From positions 1-64,000 of the forward strand of contig POWB01000003.1 of assembly GCA_010912705.1 (NCBI GenBank): a stretch of DNA of 64,000 nucleotides, written 5' to 3'. Of the stretch, positions 24,329-35,413 are shown in pieces. The DNA is from Halochromatium sp. (GTDB lineage: Bacteria; Pseudomonadota; Gammaproteobacteria; Chromatiales; Chromatiaceae). The position numbers and the translations under genes were made by a program. The notes beneath the pieces are model-generated. The model did not search any database. It saw only the letters and a program-made list of their open reading frames with translations, and had not been told where the DNA came from. Numbering within the stretch: position 1 is the first letter of the stretch; every line of letters starts with the position of its first letter.

Positions 24329-25807
24329 TTGGATCTCTGCAACAAAAAACTGCGTGCACGCCTGCTCGATGGCGTCAAACACTGGGTTCGGAACGATGAG
24401 TTGGAATTGCTTCCGCCAGTTCTTCGAGACCTTGCCGTTGTTTTGTAGCGCGGCAATCACCAGGGTGGTGAGTGCATTGCCGCGCACATCGAACCCTTCA
24501 TCGATGAGGCGATACACTCGGTCGAAGCGATCGAGAAATTTGGTTTCTTCGCGCAGGTCGTTCTCGAGTGCTTGTCTTGCCATGTCGAGGCTGAATTCGA
24601 CCACCGGCGTCGCATCCCAATAGCGATAGAGTGCTTCGTCACCCTGAAAGCGAAAATCGTAGCGTTCATCGTCCAACCAGCGGACATTCCAGTGGCGGCG
24701 CATGGGTATGGAGAAACTTTGCAAGGCGCTTAGATAGGCCGCTTCATGGCGTTTCATGGCCACCGATACCGGTAACAGCAATCCGTTGGCCAAGCGGCCA
24801 GACTGGCAGAGCACGTAGTGAAACAGGAAGCGTGACAGACGGCCATTGCCATCCATGAAGGGGTGAATGAACACAAAGCCAAAAGAGACGATGGCAGCGG
24901 CAACCAGCGGGTCAAGCGTTTTCATCGGCGCGTTGGCAAAGGCCAGTACCTCGTCCATCAGCGCATGCACCATCTCGGGCGGCGGCGGTACATAGGTGAT
25001 ACCGGCCGCGCCCCGCAGTGGTCCGCGCAGCCAGTTTTGCTCGTGGCGGTAGGCGGCGGCGCGATCCAGCAGATTGGTGATGGCGGCGTTTTGCAACTCG
25101 ACCAGATAGTCCTCATCCATTGGCCGCGGCTGGTGCGCTTGTTTCAACAACGCCACGAAGGCCTCGGCCTTGTCGGGCGATGGCGTCTCGCGCTCGATCG
25201 CGAATGAATTCTCGGTCTCGTGCAGATAGGCCCAGGCGAGTGCCCGGTCGGTTGCCTGTGGCCCGAGCTGTGCCACGAAGGTGTTCGCTCGGTCGAGAAT
25301 GTCGAGCGCGAGTAAGCGTTCAATGGTTGGCGTGCGCTCCACGGTGACGGCGTAACGCAACGACCCCAAGCCGTTGAAATTGACTTTCCAGCGCGCATTG
25401 CGCTGACCGGGTGCCGTCAAATAGCGCTCGGTATCGAATAGGTCGACCGTTGGCCCCGCGATCACGCAGTCGCCTGTGATCCGGCGGTCGTTGAAAGCCT
25501 CCCACAAAAAGCCCAGGACGCGCACATAGCGACTCGATGGCGTGGCCTGCACCCGACGCTGGATGTCGCTGTCAGGAATCTGCTTGAGCGCCTGCGCTAG
25601 GACTTGCAGGTTTACCCCTTCATGCTTGAGCGCGAATAAGACCTGATCGAGCGGCTGATCGGCTTCCGGCGCAACAGGCGCGGGCACCAGCAAGGCATCT
25701 GCCGTTCGCGTCAGCCGCGAAACCGGTGCCAATCGTGCAGGTCTCGACAACGGGAAGGCCGGGAGTCGAAAGCGCTCGCAGAGCCATTGGTAGCCAAGGC
25801 AACCCAT
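24299..25807 (-). CDS. Fic family protein (probable AMP transferase)
   Basis: A 502-residue Fic-domain protein. The catalytic motif HPFMDGNGR is at 315-323. A preceding helix with an S-x-x-x-E pattern (NSFAIERE, about 200-207) looks like the inhibitory helix that blocks ATP binding in self-regulated Fic enzymes. Such proteins transfer AMP to a target hydroxyl. The last codons (KAATTRPWR) come from the repeat unit at 23801-24328, so the natural C terminus has been replaced just after NPVFDAIEQACTQFF. The domain itself looks intact. Confidence 0.88.
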   Translation of the reverse strand: MGCLGYQWLCERFRLPAFPLSRPARLAPVSRLTRTADALLVPAPVAPEADQPLDQVLFALKHEGVNLQVLAQALKQIPDSDIQRRVQATPSSRYVRVLGFLWEAFNDRRITGDCVIAGPTVDLFDTERYLTAPGQRNARWKVNFNGLGSLRYAVTVERTPTIERLLALDILDRANTFVAQLGPQATDRALAWAYLHETENSFAIERETPSPDKAEAFVALLKQAHQPRPMDEDYLVELQNAAITNLLDRAAAYRHEQNWLRGPLRGAAGITYVPPPPEMVHALMDEVLAFANAPMKTLDPLVAAAIVSFGFVFIHPFMDGNGRLSRFLFHYVLCQSGRLANGLLLPVSVAMKRHEAAYLSALQSFSIPMRRHWNVRWLDDERYDFRFQGDEALYRYWDATPVVEFSLDMARQALENDLREETKFLDRFDRVYRLIDEGFDVRGNALTTLVIAALQNNGKVSKNWRKQFQLIVPNPVFDAIEQACTQFFVAEIQKAATTRPWR

Positions 25808-25948
25808 TTTTTCTTCAAAGACCCAGGGTTTTGTTAGAAAACGTCATTATGCTCATTTTTTTGTTAAAACGGACGTGAATGCTTGTGCTCGCACAGGGCC
25901 CGCGCAGGGTCTTCCAACTGCAGAAGCGCTCGACAAGGCGCTCGACGA

Positions 25949-26374
25949 TCAGTTGCCGCTCACTTGCACGCCGTGGTCTGCTAACCATTGGACATCAAGC
26001 TCCCAATCGACGCGATCGACGCCCGGCTGCGCGAGCACCAGCCCTTGGGTGCGTTTCTGATGATCGATCAGGCCCTGCTGCGCCGCAATCATCTTCGGGT
26101 CATCTTGCGCGAGCCCAGCGAGCTCAGGATGGATCACCTCAAGAAAGCGAATCGCCGGAACTTGAAAGTTTCGCGGGGTTGAGATGGTCGCGACGCCATT
26201 CTCGAAGCGCTTGACGCGAAATTGGTAGGGATAGTCGGCGAGCTCGGAGTCGGCATCGAGGACATCGTTGATCTCCCAGACCTGAGGTTGCCAGCTCGAG
26301 TTGATCCACCAGGCCAGCAGGGCGACCACGACGACGCCCAGAACAATGCTGTAATTGCGCGTAAACTTGTCCAT
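25949..26374 (-). CDS. Small single-pass membrane protein, unknown
   Basis: A 141-residue protein with an N-terminal membrane anchor (YSIVLGVVVVALLAWWI, about residues 8-24) followed by a hydrophilic, probably periplasmic domain with the segment VWEINDVLDADSEL. The ATG at 26374 puts the anchor at the N terminus; the frame is open for 23 more codons. No family is recognised. It is divergent from the AI-2E family transporter gene. Codon use matches the housekeeping part of the window. Confidence 0.6.
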   Translation of the reverse strand: MDKFTRNYSIVLGVVVVALLAWWINSSWQPQVWEINDVLDADSELADYPYQFRVKRFENGVATISTPRNFQVPAIRFLEVIHPELAGLAQDDPKMIAAQQGLIDHQKRTQGLVLAQPGVDRVDWELDVQWLADHGVQVSGN

Positions 26375-26640
26375 CGTTATTGAACCTATTGATGCTGTTA
26401 GCTGAAATTTGATGCTGATCGTGCTGATCGCTGAAGTCGGCAACGGATCTCGATCTGCCTTGTTGGCCAGGTCGCTGGCCAGGTCGCTGTCGAGCGCCTG
26501 GTCTGCATCCTGTCAGGGCTCCTCAGGCTGCTCGGTGCTAAGCTCTCCCAAGACCGCTGCTCATCGAATTGCCCAGCATGATCTCGCGAACAGGAATCGT
26601 TCTCTATGAAAATAGTCAAGTATTACTGAAGGCGCTGTAA

Positions 26641-27921
26641 ATGAAGCAGGATACGATCAACAAGGCCGTGTTACTGGCCTTGGTCGCCGTCATCTCGTTG
26701 CTGTTCCTGACCATGATTCAGCAATTTCTGGTCGCCATCTTCATGGCTGCCGTCTTTGCAGCCATGACCCACCCGGTTTATGCCAAGCTCGGGCTCTGGC
26801 TTGGCGGCAGGCGCTACCTGGCTTCGCTGATCAGCCTGCTGTTGCTGTTGGTCGTGGTGCTGATCCCGATCGTGATCTTGACCATGATCTTCATCGGCCA
26901 GGCGGTGAACGTCGGCCAATCGTTGACGCCCATCGTCGTCAACTTCCTCAAGGAGCCGGGAAGCTTCCAAGAGGTGCTTGAGAAAATCCCGTTCTACGAG
27001 GAATTGATCCCGTACGAAGACCAGGTGACGAACCAGATTGCGAGTGCGGTCGAGGCGCTCGGCAAGCTCCTCGTCAGTCAGATCTCGACCATCGCACTCG
27101 GAACGGTGCAGTTTCTGTTCGTCACCATCGTTTTCCTCTACACCCTGTTTTTCTTCCTGATCGACGGCAGTAAGGTCATCCACGCGATCCTGTACTACCT
27201 ACCCCTGCGGGATCACGACGAGCGTCTGATGCTAAACAAGTTCACCTCGGTGACGCAGGCGATGGTGGTCGGGACCCTACTCATTGGCATCTTGCAGGGT
27301 GCGCTGGCGGGTATCGCGTTTGCGATTGCAGGGGTGCCGAATGCAGTCTTTTGGGGCACGGTGATGGCGGTGCTCTCGATCATCCCTGGGGTCGGCTCGG
27401 CGTTGGTCTGGGTACCCGCCTCCATCGTCCTGATCGCCCAAGGCTCGTTCGGCGCCGGCATCGGACTGATCCTGTTCTGCGTACTGGTGGTCGGCAGCAT
27501 CGACAACCTGCTGCGCCCGGTGCTCGTCGGCAAGCACACCGACATGCACGAGCTGATGATCTTCTTCGGCACCCTCGGCGGCCTCTTTATGTTCGGCATG
27601 GCCGGACTCCTGATCGGCCCGCTGATCGCCTCGCTCTTCATCACCATCTGGGAGATCTACGGCGAGGCTTTCAAAGACAGCCTTCCCGCCGTCCACATCC
27701 AAGCCGGGACAGCACAGCAACCACCCTCAGACCAAGCGCCATCACAACAACAGCCAGCAGCCATGACAAAGCACAACGAGGCGAAGCCCAAGCCCTCATC
27801 CAAGACCCCCAGCAACAGCGACAAGAGCGACATTGATAGCAATGGCGGCAATGACATCAGCGATAGCGAAGCGTCCACCAACCCAATCGACAAAGCCACC
27901 ACAGAGCCCAAACTGCCTTAA
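26641..27921 (+). CDS. AI-2E family transporter (PerM/YdiK-like)
   Basis: A 426-residue polytopic membrane protein of the AI-2E exporter family, whose members are proposed to export autoinducer-2 or to act as Na+/H+ antiporters. About eight hydrophobic segments are visible. The family hallmark near residues 235-260 (FWGTVMAVLSIIPGVGSALV) and a late LLIGPLIASLFITIWE are present. The last 70 residues are hydrophilic, rich in Gln, Ser, Lys and Asp, and low in complexity, longer than usual. It is convergent with sufT, with only six bases between the stops. Confidence 0.9.
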   Translation: MKQDTINKAVLLALVAVISLLFLTMIQQFLVAIFMAAVFAAMTHPVYAKLGLWLGGRRYLASLISLLLLLVVVLIPIVILTMIFIGQAVNVGQSLTPIVVNFLKEPGSFQEVLEKIPFYEELIPYEDQVTNQIASAVEALGKLLVSQISTIALGTVQFLFVTIVFLYTLFFFLIDGSKVIHAILYYLPLRDHDERLMLNKFTSVTQAMVVGTLLIGILQGALAGIAFAIAGVPNAVFWGTVMAVLSIIPGVGSALVWVPASIVLIAQGSFGAGIGLILFCVLVVGSIDNLLRPVLVGKHTDMHELMIFFGTLGGLFMFGMAGLLIGPLIASLFITIWEIYGEAFKDSLPAVHIQAGTAQQPPSDQAPSQQQPAAMTKHNEAKPKPSSKTPSNSDKSDIDSNGGNDISDSEASTNPIDKATTEPKLP

Positions 27922-27927
27922 AACCAC

Positions 27928-28368
27928 TCAAAACATACCAAGAGTCAACTTCGCCTCATCAGACATGGTGTCAGGACTCCAGGGCGGGTCCCAAACCAGC
28001 TCCACGGCGACCTCGCCAACACCCTCGACCGTCTTCACCGCGTCTTTGACCATCACCGGCATCAGCCCGGCCACCGGGCAGGCGGGTGCGGTCAGGGTCA
28101 TATCGACGTCGACATCGCCGTTGTTGGCGATGTCGATCTTGTAGATCAAACCCAGGTCATAGATATTGACCGGGATCTCGGGATCATGGACCTGGCGCAG
28201 CGCGGCAATGATCGGCTCTCGTAACCCCTCGGGATCAGCGATTGCCTGTGCCGCCTCCGCCATCGCGTGCTCGCCCGCCGCCGCAGCCTCAGCTGGGGCA
28301 ACATCGTCCCGATCGATCTGTCCATGATCGTTCGAGCCGAAGCCGGCGAATCTGGCTAACCTGTTCAT
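27928..28368 (-). CDS. sufT: SufT/MIP18 (DUF59) iron-sulfur assembly protein
   Basis: A 146-residue DUF59/MIP18-family protein, last gene of the SUF operon. The domain (about 45-146) has the family pattern HDPEIPVNIYDLGLIY and TAPACPVAG with the conserved Cys, then VELVWDPPWSPDTMSDEAK. The N-terminal 40 residues are Ala-rich and variable. SufT proteins help mature Fe-S proteins. It follows sufD after 38 bases. Confidence 0.92.
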   Translation of the reverse strand: MNRLARFAGFGSNDHGQIDRDDVAPAEAAAAGEHAMAEAAQAIADPEGLREPIIAALRQVHDPEIPVNIYDLGLIYKIDIANNGDVDVDMTLTAPACPVAGLMPVMVKDAVKTVEGVGEVAVELVWDPPWSPDTMSDEAKLTLGMF

Positions 28369-28406
28369 CAGCGTGTTACCTCGACTGCAAAGGACTGTAT
28401 CTGCAC

Positions 28407-29779
28407 TTAATCCAACGGCGCCCGCTCGAGTCGATCCCCGACCTGCTCGGTGACATAGTCGCGCAGCGCTTCTGAATCGAGGGCGTCGATGATCTCACCG
28501 GCAAAGCCGAGACAGAGCATACGCCGGGCGAGCGATGCTGAGATGCCCCGCGAGCGCAGATAGAAGAGTGCTTCGGGCTCGATCTGACCCACCGTGGTGC
28601 CATGACTGCACTTGACGTCGTCCGCATAGATCTCGAGCTGCGGCTTGGTATCGACTTCAGCGTTCTCGGACAGGATCAGGTTGCGATTCGACATCGCGGC
28701 ATCGGTCTTTTGGGCATCGCGCGCCACATAGACCAGACCATCGAAGACGGCCCTGCCCTTGCCATAGAGGATGCCCTTGAAACGCTCGCGGCTGCTGCAA
28801 TTCGGCAGGCCGTGACGGACGTCCATGTGATAGTCGATGAGCTGCTTGTCGCCCGCCAAGTAGAGCCCCTGCAGATCGCACTCGGCATGCTCGCCACTGA
28901 AGCGGGTGACCAGATCCGTGCGCGCCCAGATGCCGCCGAGGCCGATGTTGACGCCGGCATAGTGGCTGTTTGCGTCCTGGCTCAGATAGAGGCTGGTGAT
29001 ATGGAAGGCATTCGGGCTCTCCTGCTGCAGCCGCGCATGCGTCAACCGCGCATCACGGCCGAGGGCAATCTCGAGGACCGAGTTGGTGCAGTACAGGGCA
29101 TCGCCAAGACTGATGTAGCGCTCGATCACCTGCGCCTGCGCACCATCGCCAAGGCTGATCAGATGCCGCGGCTGGGCAACCCGAGGCTCCTCCATGCCGA
29201 CCGAGAGATGAATGATCTCGATGGGTCGCTCCAGCAGCGCGCCCCGCTCGAGCAACAGGACGAGGCCGTCTTGCATCGCCGCGGTGTTCAAGGCTGCGAA
29301 GAGATGACTGCCCTCGCCCGCCAGGCGCGTGAGCACGCCTTGCAGCGCATCCGGGTCGGATTCGAGCATCTGGCTCAAGCTGCCGACACGCACCCCGCGT
29401 GGCAGCGTACCCAACTCGGAGAGCGACGCCGAATAACGCCCGTTGACCAGCACAGCCCGATGGGCATCGAGGCCTGGGACCAGCACCTCTTCGATATCCT
29501 CAGGCGTCAGCGCACTGAGTGGCTCATCCACCTGAATGAAGCCCTGATCGATCAGTGAGCGCAGCCCGGTGTAACGCCAACTCTCGGATTTGCCTGTTGG
29601 CACCGCCTGGGCGCGCAGGCGCTCCGCGGCCTGCTGACGCTCAGCGGCGAGCCAGCCCTGCGCGCTCTCGGCATCGACGCCAGTGCCAGCGGGCGAGGCA
29701 GCCTCACCCAGGTCATGGAGCCAGCCCGCAAAGGCCTCTGCGGCTTCCGTCTGCTGGCGACTACTATTGGTTGCTGCGC

Positions 29780-29783
<4 letters not shown>
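28407..29783 (-). CDS. sufD: Fe-S cluster assembly protein SufD
   Basis: A 458-residue SufD, a scaffold partner of SufB and SufC. The C-terminal beta-helix contains the family landmarks NRNLILSENAEVDTKPQLEI, YADDVKCSHGTTVGQ and ALFYLRSRG. The start codon overlaps the sufC stop by four bases. Length is normal. Fe-S assembly by SufBCD is preferred under oxidative stress or iron limitation in enterobacteria, and is often the main system in other lineages. Confidence 0.95.
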
Positions 29784-30532
<749 letters not shown>

Positions 30533-30708
30533 GCTGATGCTCCTAAGTCATGGTGGGCGCAGTGGCGAACGCGATTCGCACCAACTTGCGCCCTAGTGTT
30601 CTTCGTTTGGCCCCTATTCGGCCCTGACTCGATAGGCGTTCGGTCCTTGCCTGTCCTGCCCGCGCTGATATCTGGGCAGGCGCCGCCGGTCAACCGCTCA
30701 TCGGTCCG

Positions 30709-32193
30709 TCAGCCGACCGCGCCTTCAAGACTGATGCTGAGCAGCTTCTGGGCCTCGACCGCAAACTCCATCGGCAGCTCATTGAAGACCTCTTTACAGA
30801 AGCCGTTGACGATCATCGAGACCGCATCCTCTTCAGAAAGCCCGCGCGAGCGGCAATAGAAGAGTTGGTCATCGCTGATCTTCGAGGTCGTCGCCTCGTG
30901 CTCCATCTTCGCGCTCGGGTTCTTGACCTCGATATAGGGGAAGGTGTGGGCGCTGGATTTGTCACCGATCAGCAGCGAATCGCACTGGGTATGGTTGCGT
31001 GCCCCTGCAGCGCGAGCCGCAATACGCACCAGTCCGCGATAGGCCTGCTGGCCATGCTGCGCGCTGATGCCTTTGCTGACGATGGTTGAGCTGGTGTTCT
31101 TACCGAGATGGATCATCTTGGTACCGGTATCGGCCTGCTGACGGCCCTTGGTCACCGCCACCGAATAGAACTCACCGACCGAATCATCGCCACGCAGGAT
31201 GCAGCTCGGATATTTCCAGGTAATCGCCGAGCCGGTCTCGACCTGGGTCCAGCTGATCTTTGAGCGATGACCACGGCAGTCGCCGCGCTTGGTGACGAAG
31301 TTATAGATGCCGCCTTTGCCGTTCTCGTCGCCGGGGTACCAATTCTGCACCGTCGAGTATTTGATCTCGGCATCATCGAGGGCGATCAGCTCGACGACCG
31401 CGGCATGCAGCTGGTTCTCATCGCGCTGCGGTGCGGTGCAGCCCTCAAGATAGCTCACATAACTACCCTCGTCGGCAACAATCAGGGTGCGCTCGAACTG
31501 ACCAGTGTTGGCCGTGTTGATGCGAAAGTAGGTGCTCAGCTCCATCGGGCAGCGGGTATGCTTCGGGACGTAGACGAAGGTTCCGTCGGTGAACACTGCC
31601 GAATTGAGACCGGTGTAGAAGTTGTCAGTCGGCGGCACGACGGTGCCGAGATACTTCTGCACCAGCTCGGGATACTCTTGTACCGCCTCCGAGATCGAGC
31701 AGAAGATGACGCCAGCCTCGTGCAATGTCTTACGGAAGGTGGTCGCCACCGAGACACTATCAAACACCGCATCGACGGCGACGCCGGCCAGTGCCTTCTG
31801 CTCTTCAATCGGGATGCCGAGCTTTTCGTAGGTCTCGAGCAGGATCGGATCGACCTCATCAAGACTCTTTGGGCCGTCTTTCTTCTTCGGTGCCGAGAAG
31901 TACGAGATGGCCTGGTAATCAATCGGCGGATAATGCACTGCGGCCCAGGTTGGGGTCGGCATCTCAAGCCACTTGGAGTAGGCCGAAAGCCGCCATTCAG
32001 TCATCCACTCAGGCTCGCCCTTGCGCGCCGAGATCGCTCGGACCACTGTCTCATCGAGGCCTGGCGGCAGGGTGTCCGATTCGATCTCGGTGACAAAGCC
32101 ATGCTCATAGCCGGCGTTCACCAAGTCATCGTATTGGCCGCTGCTGTCGGCCTGGTTCTCGGCCCTGATGGCCTCAGCTGGGATAGCACTCAT
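30709..32193 (-). CDS. sufB: Fe-S cluster assembly protein SufB
   Basis: A 494-residue SufB. Diagnostic stretches include [40 protein letters not shown], a CRG motif in the repeat region and [20 protein letters not shown]. It is the first gene of the SUF operon, divergent from the iron ABC importer. No sufS (cysteine desulfurase) or sufE/sufU gene is adjacent, so sulfur must be supplied by a desulfurase encoded elsewhere. Confidence 0.97.
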   Translation of the reverse strand: MSAIPAEAIRAENQADSSGQYDDLVNAGYEHGFVTEIESDTLPPGLDETVVRAISARKGEPEWMTEWRLSAYSKWLEMPTPTWAAVHYPPIDYQAISYFSAPKKKDGPKSLDEVDPILLETYEKLGIPIEEQKALAGVAVDAVFDSVSVATTFRKTLHEAGVIFCSISEAVQEYPELVQKYLGTVVPPTDNFYTGLNSAVFTDGTFVYVPKHTRCPMELSTYFRINTANTGQFERTLIVADEGSYVSYLEGCTAPQRDENQLHAAVVELIALDDAEIKYSTVQNWYPGDENGKGGIYNFVTKRGDCRGHRSKISWTQVETGSAITWKYPSCILRGDDSVGEFYSVAVTKGRQQADTGTKMIHLGKNTSSTIVSKGISAQHGQQAYRGLVRIAARAAGARNHTQCDSLLIGDKSSAHTFPYIEVKNPSAKMEHEATTSKISDDQLFYCRSRGLSEEDAVSMIVNGFCKEVFNELPMEFAVEAQKLLSISLEGAVG

Positions 32194-32372
32194 AGGGTCT
32201 GCTCCGAAAACAGAGTATTTTACTAGGTTATAGTACGACGCCGCTGCTGGGTTTCAAGACCCTGGTCATCGATTCATGCACAGTCGACCGTGCGAAGCCT
32301 GCTGCTCGGCCGCAGAGATCATTGCGGAAGACGGAACTTTCAAGCATCAGATCAGGGTGATCCGATCCGGCA

Positions 32373-32396
32373 ACTTAATCGCAATTATTCTCATCC
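32373..32396. promoter_or_regulatory. Candidate Fur-like operator between suf and fbp
   Basis: The sequence TTAATCGCAATTATTCTCAT resembles the right-hand half of Fur boxes (AATTATTCTCAT), with a weaker left half. It lies in the 305-base divergent region between sufB and the iron-binding protein gene, where iron control of both operons would make sense. This is a visual match only. Confidence 0.4.
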
Positions 32397-32498
32397 CCCT
32401 TGTTATTTTTGCTCACCGCATACAAACTAGACCGCAGCCACGGGTCTTCCGGCCTGCGCCAGTATCCTTCACCACCACAGTTGGAGCCTTGTCGACCT

Positions 32499-33563
32499 AT
32501 GATACCGATCCGCTCTCGCCTTCACCTGTCTTCCTTGCCCGCACAGATCGCTGGCATCTGCCTAGCGCTCGCGGTTGCACCGGGTCTCGCCGCTGCCGAC
32601 GCAGAGGTCAACCTCTACTCAGCACGCAAAGAGGCCCTGATCAAACCGCTGCTCGACCGCTTCACCGAGGAGACCGGCATTGAGGTCAACCTGGTCACCG
32701 GCAAGGCCGACGCGCTCTTGCAGCGGCTCAAGAACGAGGGTGCCAACAGCCCCGCCGACGTCTTGCTGACCGTCGACGCCGGTAACCTCCACCGCGCCAA
32801 GGAGGCCGGGCTAACCCAATCCTTCCGCTCGGAAGTCGTCGAGGAAGCCGTGCCCGCAACCTACCGCGATCCCAAAGGGCATTGGACCGGGCTCTCGCTG
32901 CGCGCACGTCCGATCCTGTACGTCAAAGGCGAGGTCGATCCCAAGACGTTGTCCACCTACGAGGCCCTCGCCGATCCGGCCTGGAAAGGTCGCATCTGCA
33001 TCCGCTCCTCAAGCAACGTCTACAACCAGTCGTTGGTCGCATCGATCATCGCCGCTGACGGCACCGAGGCCGCACAAGACTGGGCGGAGGCGATTGTCGC
33101 GAACATGGCGCGTCCACCCAAGGGCGGAGACCGTGACCAAATCAAGGCAGCTGCGGCTGGTCAATGCGATATCGCAATCGCTAACACCTACTACTTGGCC
33201 GGTATGCTGAAGTCTGATGATCCAGGTGAGAAGGAGCCAGCCGAGAAGATTGCCGTTTTCTGGCCAAACCAGCCCGGTGCCGGAGACGGGCGCGGCACCC
33301 ATGTTAACGTCAGTGGCGCAGCGCTCACCGCCGCAGCGGCAAACACAGACGCCGCGGTCAAGCTGATCGAATTCCTGGTCAGCCCCGAGGCCCAGGCCTG
33401 GTACGCTGAGGTCAATGGCGAGTATCCGGTTCTCGAAGGGGTTGAGATCAGCCCGGTGCTCGCCGAATGGGGCAGATTCCAGGCCGATGATCTCGACTTG
33501 ATCGAGCTCGGCGAGCTGAACAGCGCAGCGCTGATGCTGATGGACCGCGCCGGCTGGAAATAG
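32499..33563 (+). CDS. fbpA: Periplasmic Fe(III)-binding protein of an ABC importer
   Basis: A 354-residue extracellular solute-binding protein of the FbpA/FutA iron family. A signal peptide (RLHLSSLPAQIAGICLALAV, cut near AAADAEV) precedes the family opening VNLYSARKEALIKPLL. Tyrosines typical of iron co-ordination appear in IANTYYLAGML. The ATG at 32499 is chosen because it starts the signal peptide. It heads fbpABC, which should import ferric iron. Confidence 0.92.
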   Translation: MIPIRSRLHLSSLPAQIAGICLALAVAPGLAAADAEVNLYSARKEALIKPLLDRFTEETGIEVNLVTGKADALLQRLKNEGANSPADVLLTVDAGNLHRAKEAGLTQSFRSEVVEEAVPATYRDPKGHWTGLSLRARPILYVKGEVDPKTLSTYEALADPAWKGRICIRSSSNVYNQSLVASIIAADGTEAAQDWAEAIVANMARPPKGGDRDQIKAAAAGQCDIAIANTYYLAGMLKSDDPGEKEPAEKIAVFWPNQPGAGDGRGTHVNVSGAALTAAAANTDAAVKLIEFLVSPEAQAWYAEVNGEYPVLEGVEISPVLAEWGRFQADDLDLIELGELNSAALMLMDRAGWK

Positions 33564-33611
33564 TCCTCCAGGATCAACCACAACCTCTTCGACCAGTCCG
33601 CTTCTGTTTCA

Positions 33612-35294
33612 ATGACCGCTTCCACCGCCGCCGCCCTCTCCAGGCTCCACAGCTTCGGCGCTCGTGCTCGGCTTCGCGCCTGGCCCAGCCTCCTGGTGCT
33701 GGTGGCAAGCCTGCTCGCCTTGCCGGTTCTGGTGGTGGTCGGCTTCATCTTCGTCCCGGCTGGCGAGGTCTGGAAGCACCTGGTCGATACCGTTCTGGCC
33801 GACTACGTCACGAATTCACTGCTGCTGATGCTGGGAGTGACGTTCGGCACCCTGATTGGCGGTGTTGGCACGGCCTGGCTGACGAGCATGTGCCGGTTCC
33901 CCGGCCGCGGGGTCTTCGAATGGGCACTGCTGCTGCCGATGGCGATGCCGGCCTACATCATCGCCTACACCTACACAGGCATGCTCGACTTCGCCGGCCC
34001 GGTGCAGACCCTGATCCGCGATCTCAGCGGCTGGGGCTGGGGCGATTATTGGTTCCCGCAGATCCGCTCGCTGCCCGGTGCCGCGGTGATGCTATCGCTC
34101 GTGCTCTATCCTTATGTCTATCTACTCTCGCGAGCCGCGTTCCTGAGCCAGTCGCTCTGTGTGTTGGACGTCAGCCGCACCCTCGGCAATGGCCCTTGGC
34201 GCACCTTCTTCACGGTCGCACTGCCGCTCGCCCGGCCGGCGATCATCGCCGGCCTCTCGCTGGCGCTGATGGAAACGCTCGCCGACTATGGCACCGTTGA
34301 ATATTTTGGGGTCTCGACCTTTACCACCGGCATCTTCCGCACCTGGTTCGGACTCGGCAATCCAGCCGCTGCCGCTCAGCTCTCGGCACTGCTGCTCGGT
34401 TTCGTCTTCGCGCTCATCCTGCTCGAGCGAACCTCACGTGGACAAGCACGCTACCACGACACCAGTCAGCGCCAGCAGTCGATTCGACGGCTCGAGCTGA
34501 GCGGTTGGCGCGGTCTAGCGGCCTTTGCCTTTTGCTTGGCACCGCTGAGCTTAGGTTTCCTGCTGCCCGCCGGGCAACTGACGGTCTGGTCGATCACCGT
34601 CGCCGATCAGCGCCTGGATGCTGAATTCGCTCATCTTGCATTCAACAGCCTCGGACTCGCCGCCGGCGCTGCGCTGCTGGCGCTTGCGCTGGCACTCCTA
34701 CTTGGCTATGGCCGTCGCCTGCTACCAACGCGACTGGTACGCGCTGCAGTGCGTACTGCTGGGATGGGCTACGCCGTGCCCGGCACCGTGATCGCGGTGG
34801 GTGTCATGATCCCCTTCGCCTGGCTCGACAACAGCGTCGATAGCTGGATGCGCGCCACCTTCGGCATCTCGACCGGGCTGCTGCTGAGCGGATCATTGGT
34901 CGCGCTGATCTTCGCCTATCTGGTCCGTTTCTTGGCGGTCTCACTGCAAACGGTCGAGTCCGGATTGGGTAAGATCCGTCCCTCGATGGATGAGGCCGGG
35001 CGCTCGATGGGGCTGCAGCCGGCACAGGTGCTGCGCCGTATCCATATCCCGATGCTCCAAGGCAGCCTGCTCACCGCGCTGCTGTTGGTCTTCGTCGATG
35101 TACTGAAAGAGCTACCGGCGACACTGATCCTGCGCCCGTTCAATTTCAATACCCTCGCGGTGCGTGCCTATGAGCTAGCCTCCGATGAGCGTCTGGCCGA
35201 TTCTGGCCCAGCGGCCCTGACCATCGTCGTTGCTGGCCTGATCCCGGTGATCATCCTGAGCCGCTCCATCACCCGCTCGCGCGCCAGTGTTTGA
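33612..35294 (+). CDS. fbpB: Iron ABC importer permease (double-domain)
   Basis: A 560-residue inner-membrane permease with two fused permease domains and about twelve membrane helices, as in FbpB/SfuB. Each half has an EAA-like loop: one around DVSRTLGNGPWRTFFTVALP and another around DEAGRSMGLQPAQVLRRIHI. It follows fbpA by 48 bases and precedes the ATPase gene. Length is normal for the family. Confidence 0.93.
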   Translation: MTASTAAALSRLHSFGARARLRAWPSLLVLVASLLALPVLVVVGFIFVPAGEVWKHLVDTVLADYVTNSLLLMLGVTFGTLIGGVGTAWLTSMCRFPGRGVFEWALLLPMAMPAYIIAYTYTGMLDFAGPVQTLIRDLSGWGWGDYWFPQIRSLPGAAVMLSLVLYPYVYLLSRAAFLSQSLCVLDVSRTLGNGPWRTFFTVALPLARPAIIAGLSLALMETLADYGTVEYFGVSTFTTGIFRTWFGLGNPAAAAQLSALLLGFVFALILLERTSRGQARYHDTSQRQQSIRRLELSGWRGLAAFAFCLAPLSLGFLLPAGQLTVWSITVADQRLDAEFAHLAFNSLGLAAGAALLALALALLLGYGRRLLPTRLVRAAVRTAGMGYAVPGTVIAVGVMIPFAWLDNSVDSWMRATFGISTGLLLSGSLVALIFAYLVRFLAVSLQTVESGLGKIRPSMDEAGRSMGLQPAQVLRRIHIPMLQGSLLTALLLVFVDVLKELPATLILRPFNFNTLAVRAYELASDERLADSGPAALTIVVAGLIPVIILSRSITRSRASV

Positions 35295-35413
35295 TCCGCC
35301 GTGCGTCCTTGCCGCCGATTGGCAGATGCCCGTCATTCATCACCCGCTAGGAGCACCCTTGAATGAGCGTCCCTAAGAAAGGGTTTCGCGCCAGCGCGTA
35401 GACAACAGCAGAC

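Noticed and set aside
28602-29558. Long plus-strand open frame of 318 codons
   Set aside because: It lies entirely antisense to sufD, has no family features, and its composition is that of a mirror frame in GC-rich coding DNA.
31267-32226. Plus-strand open frame of 319 codons
   Set aside because: It is antisense to sufB; the protein is low in recognisable structure.
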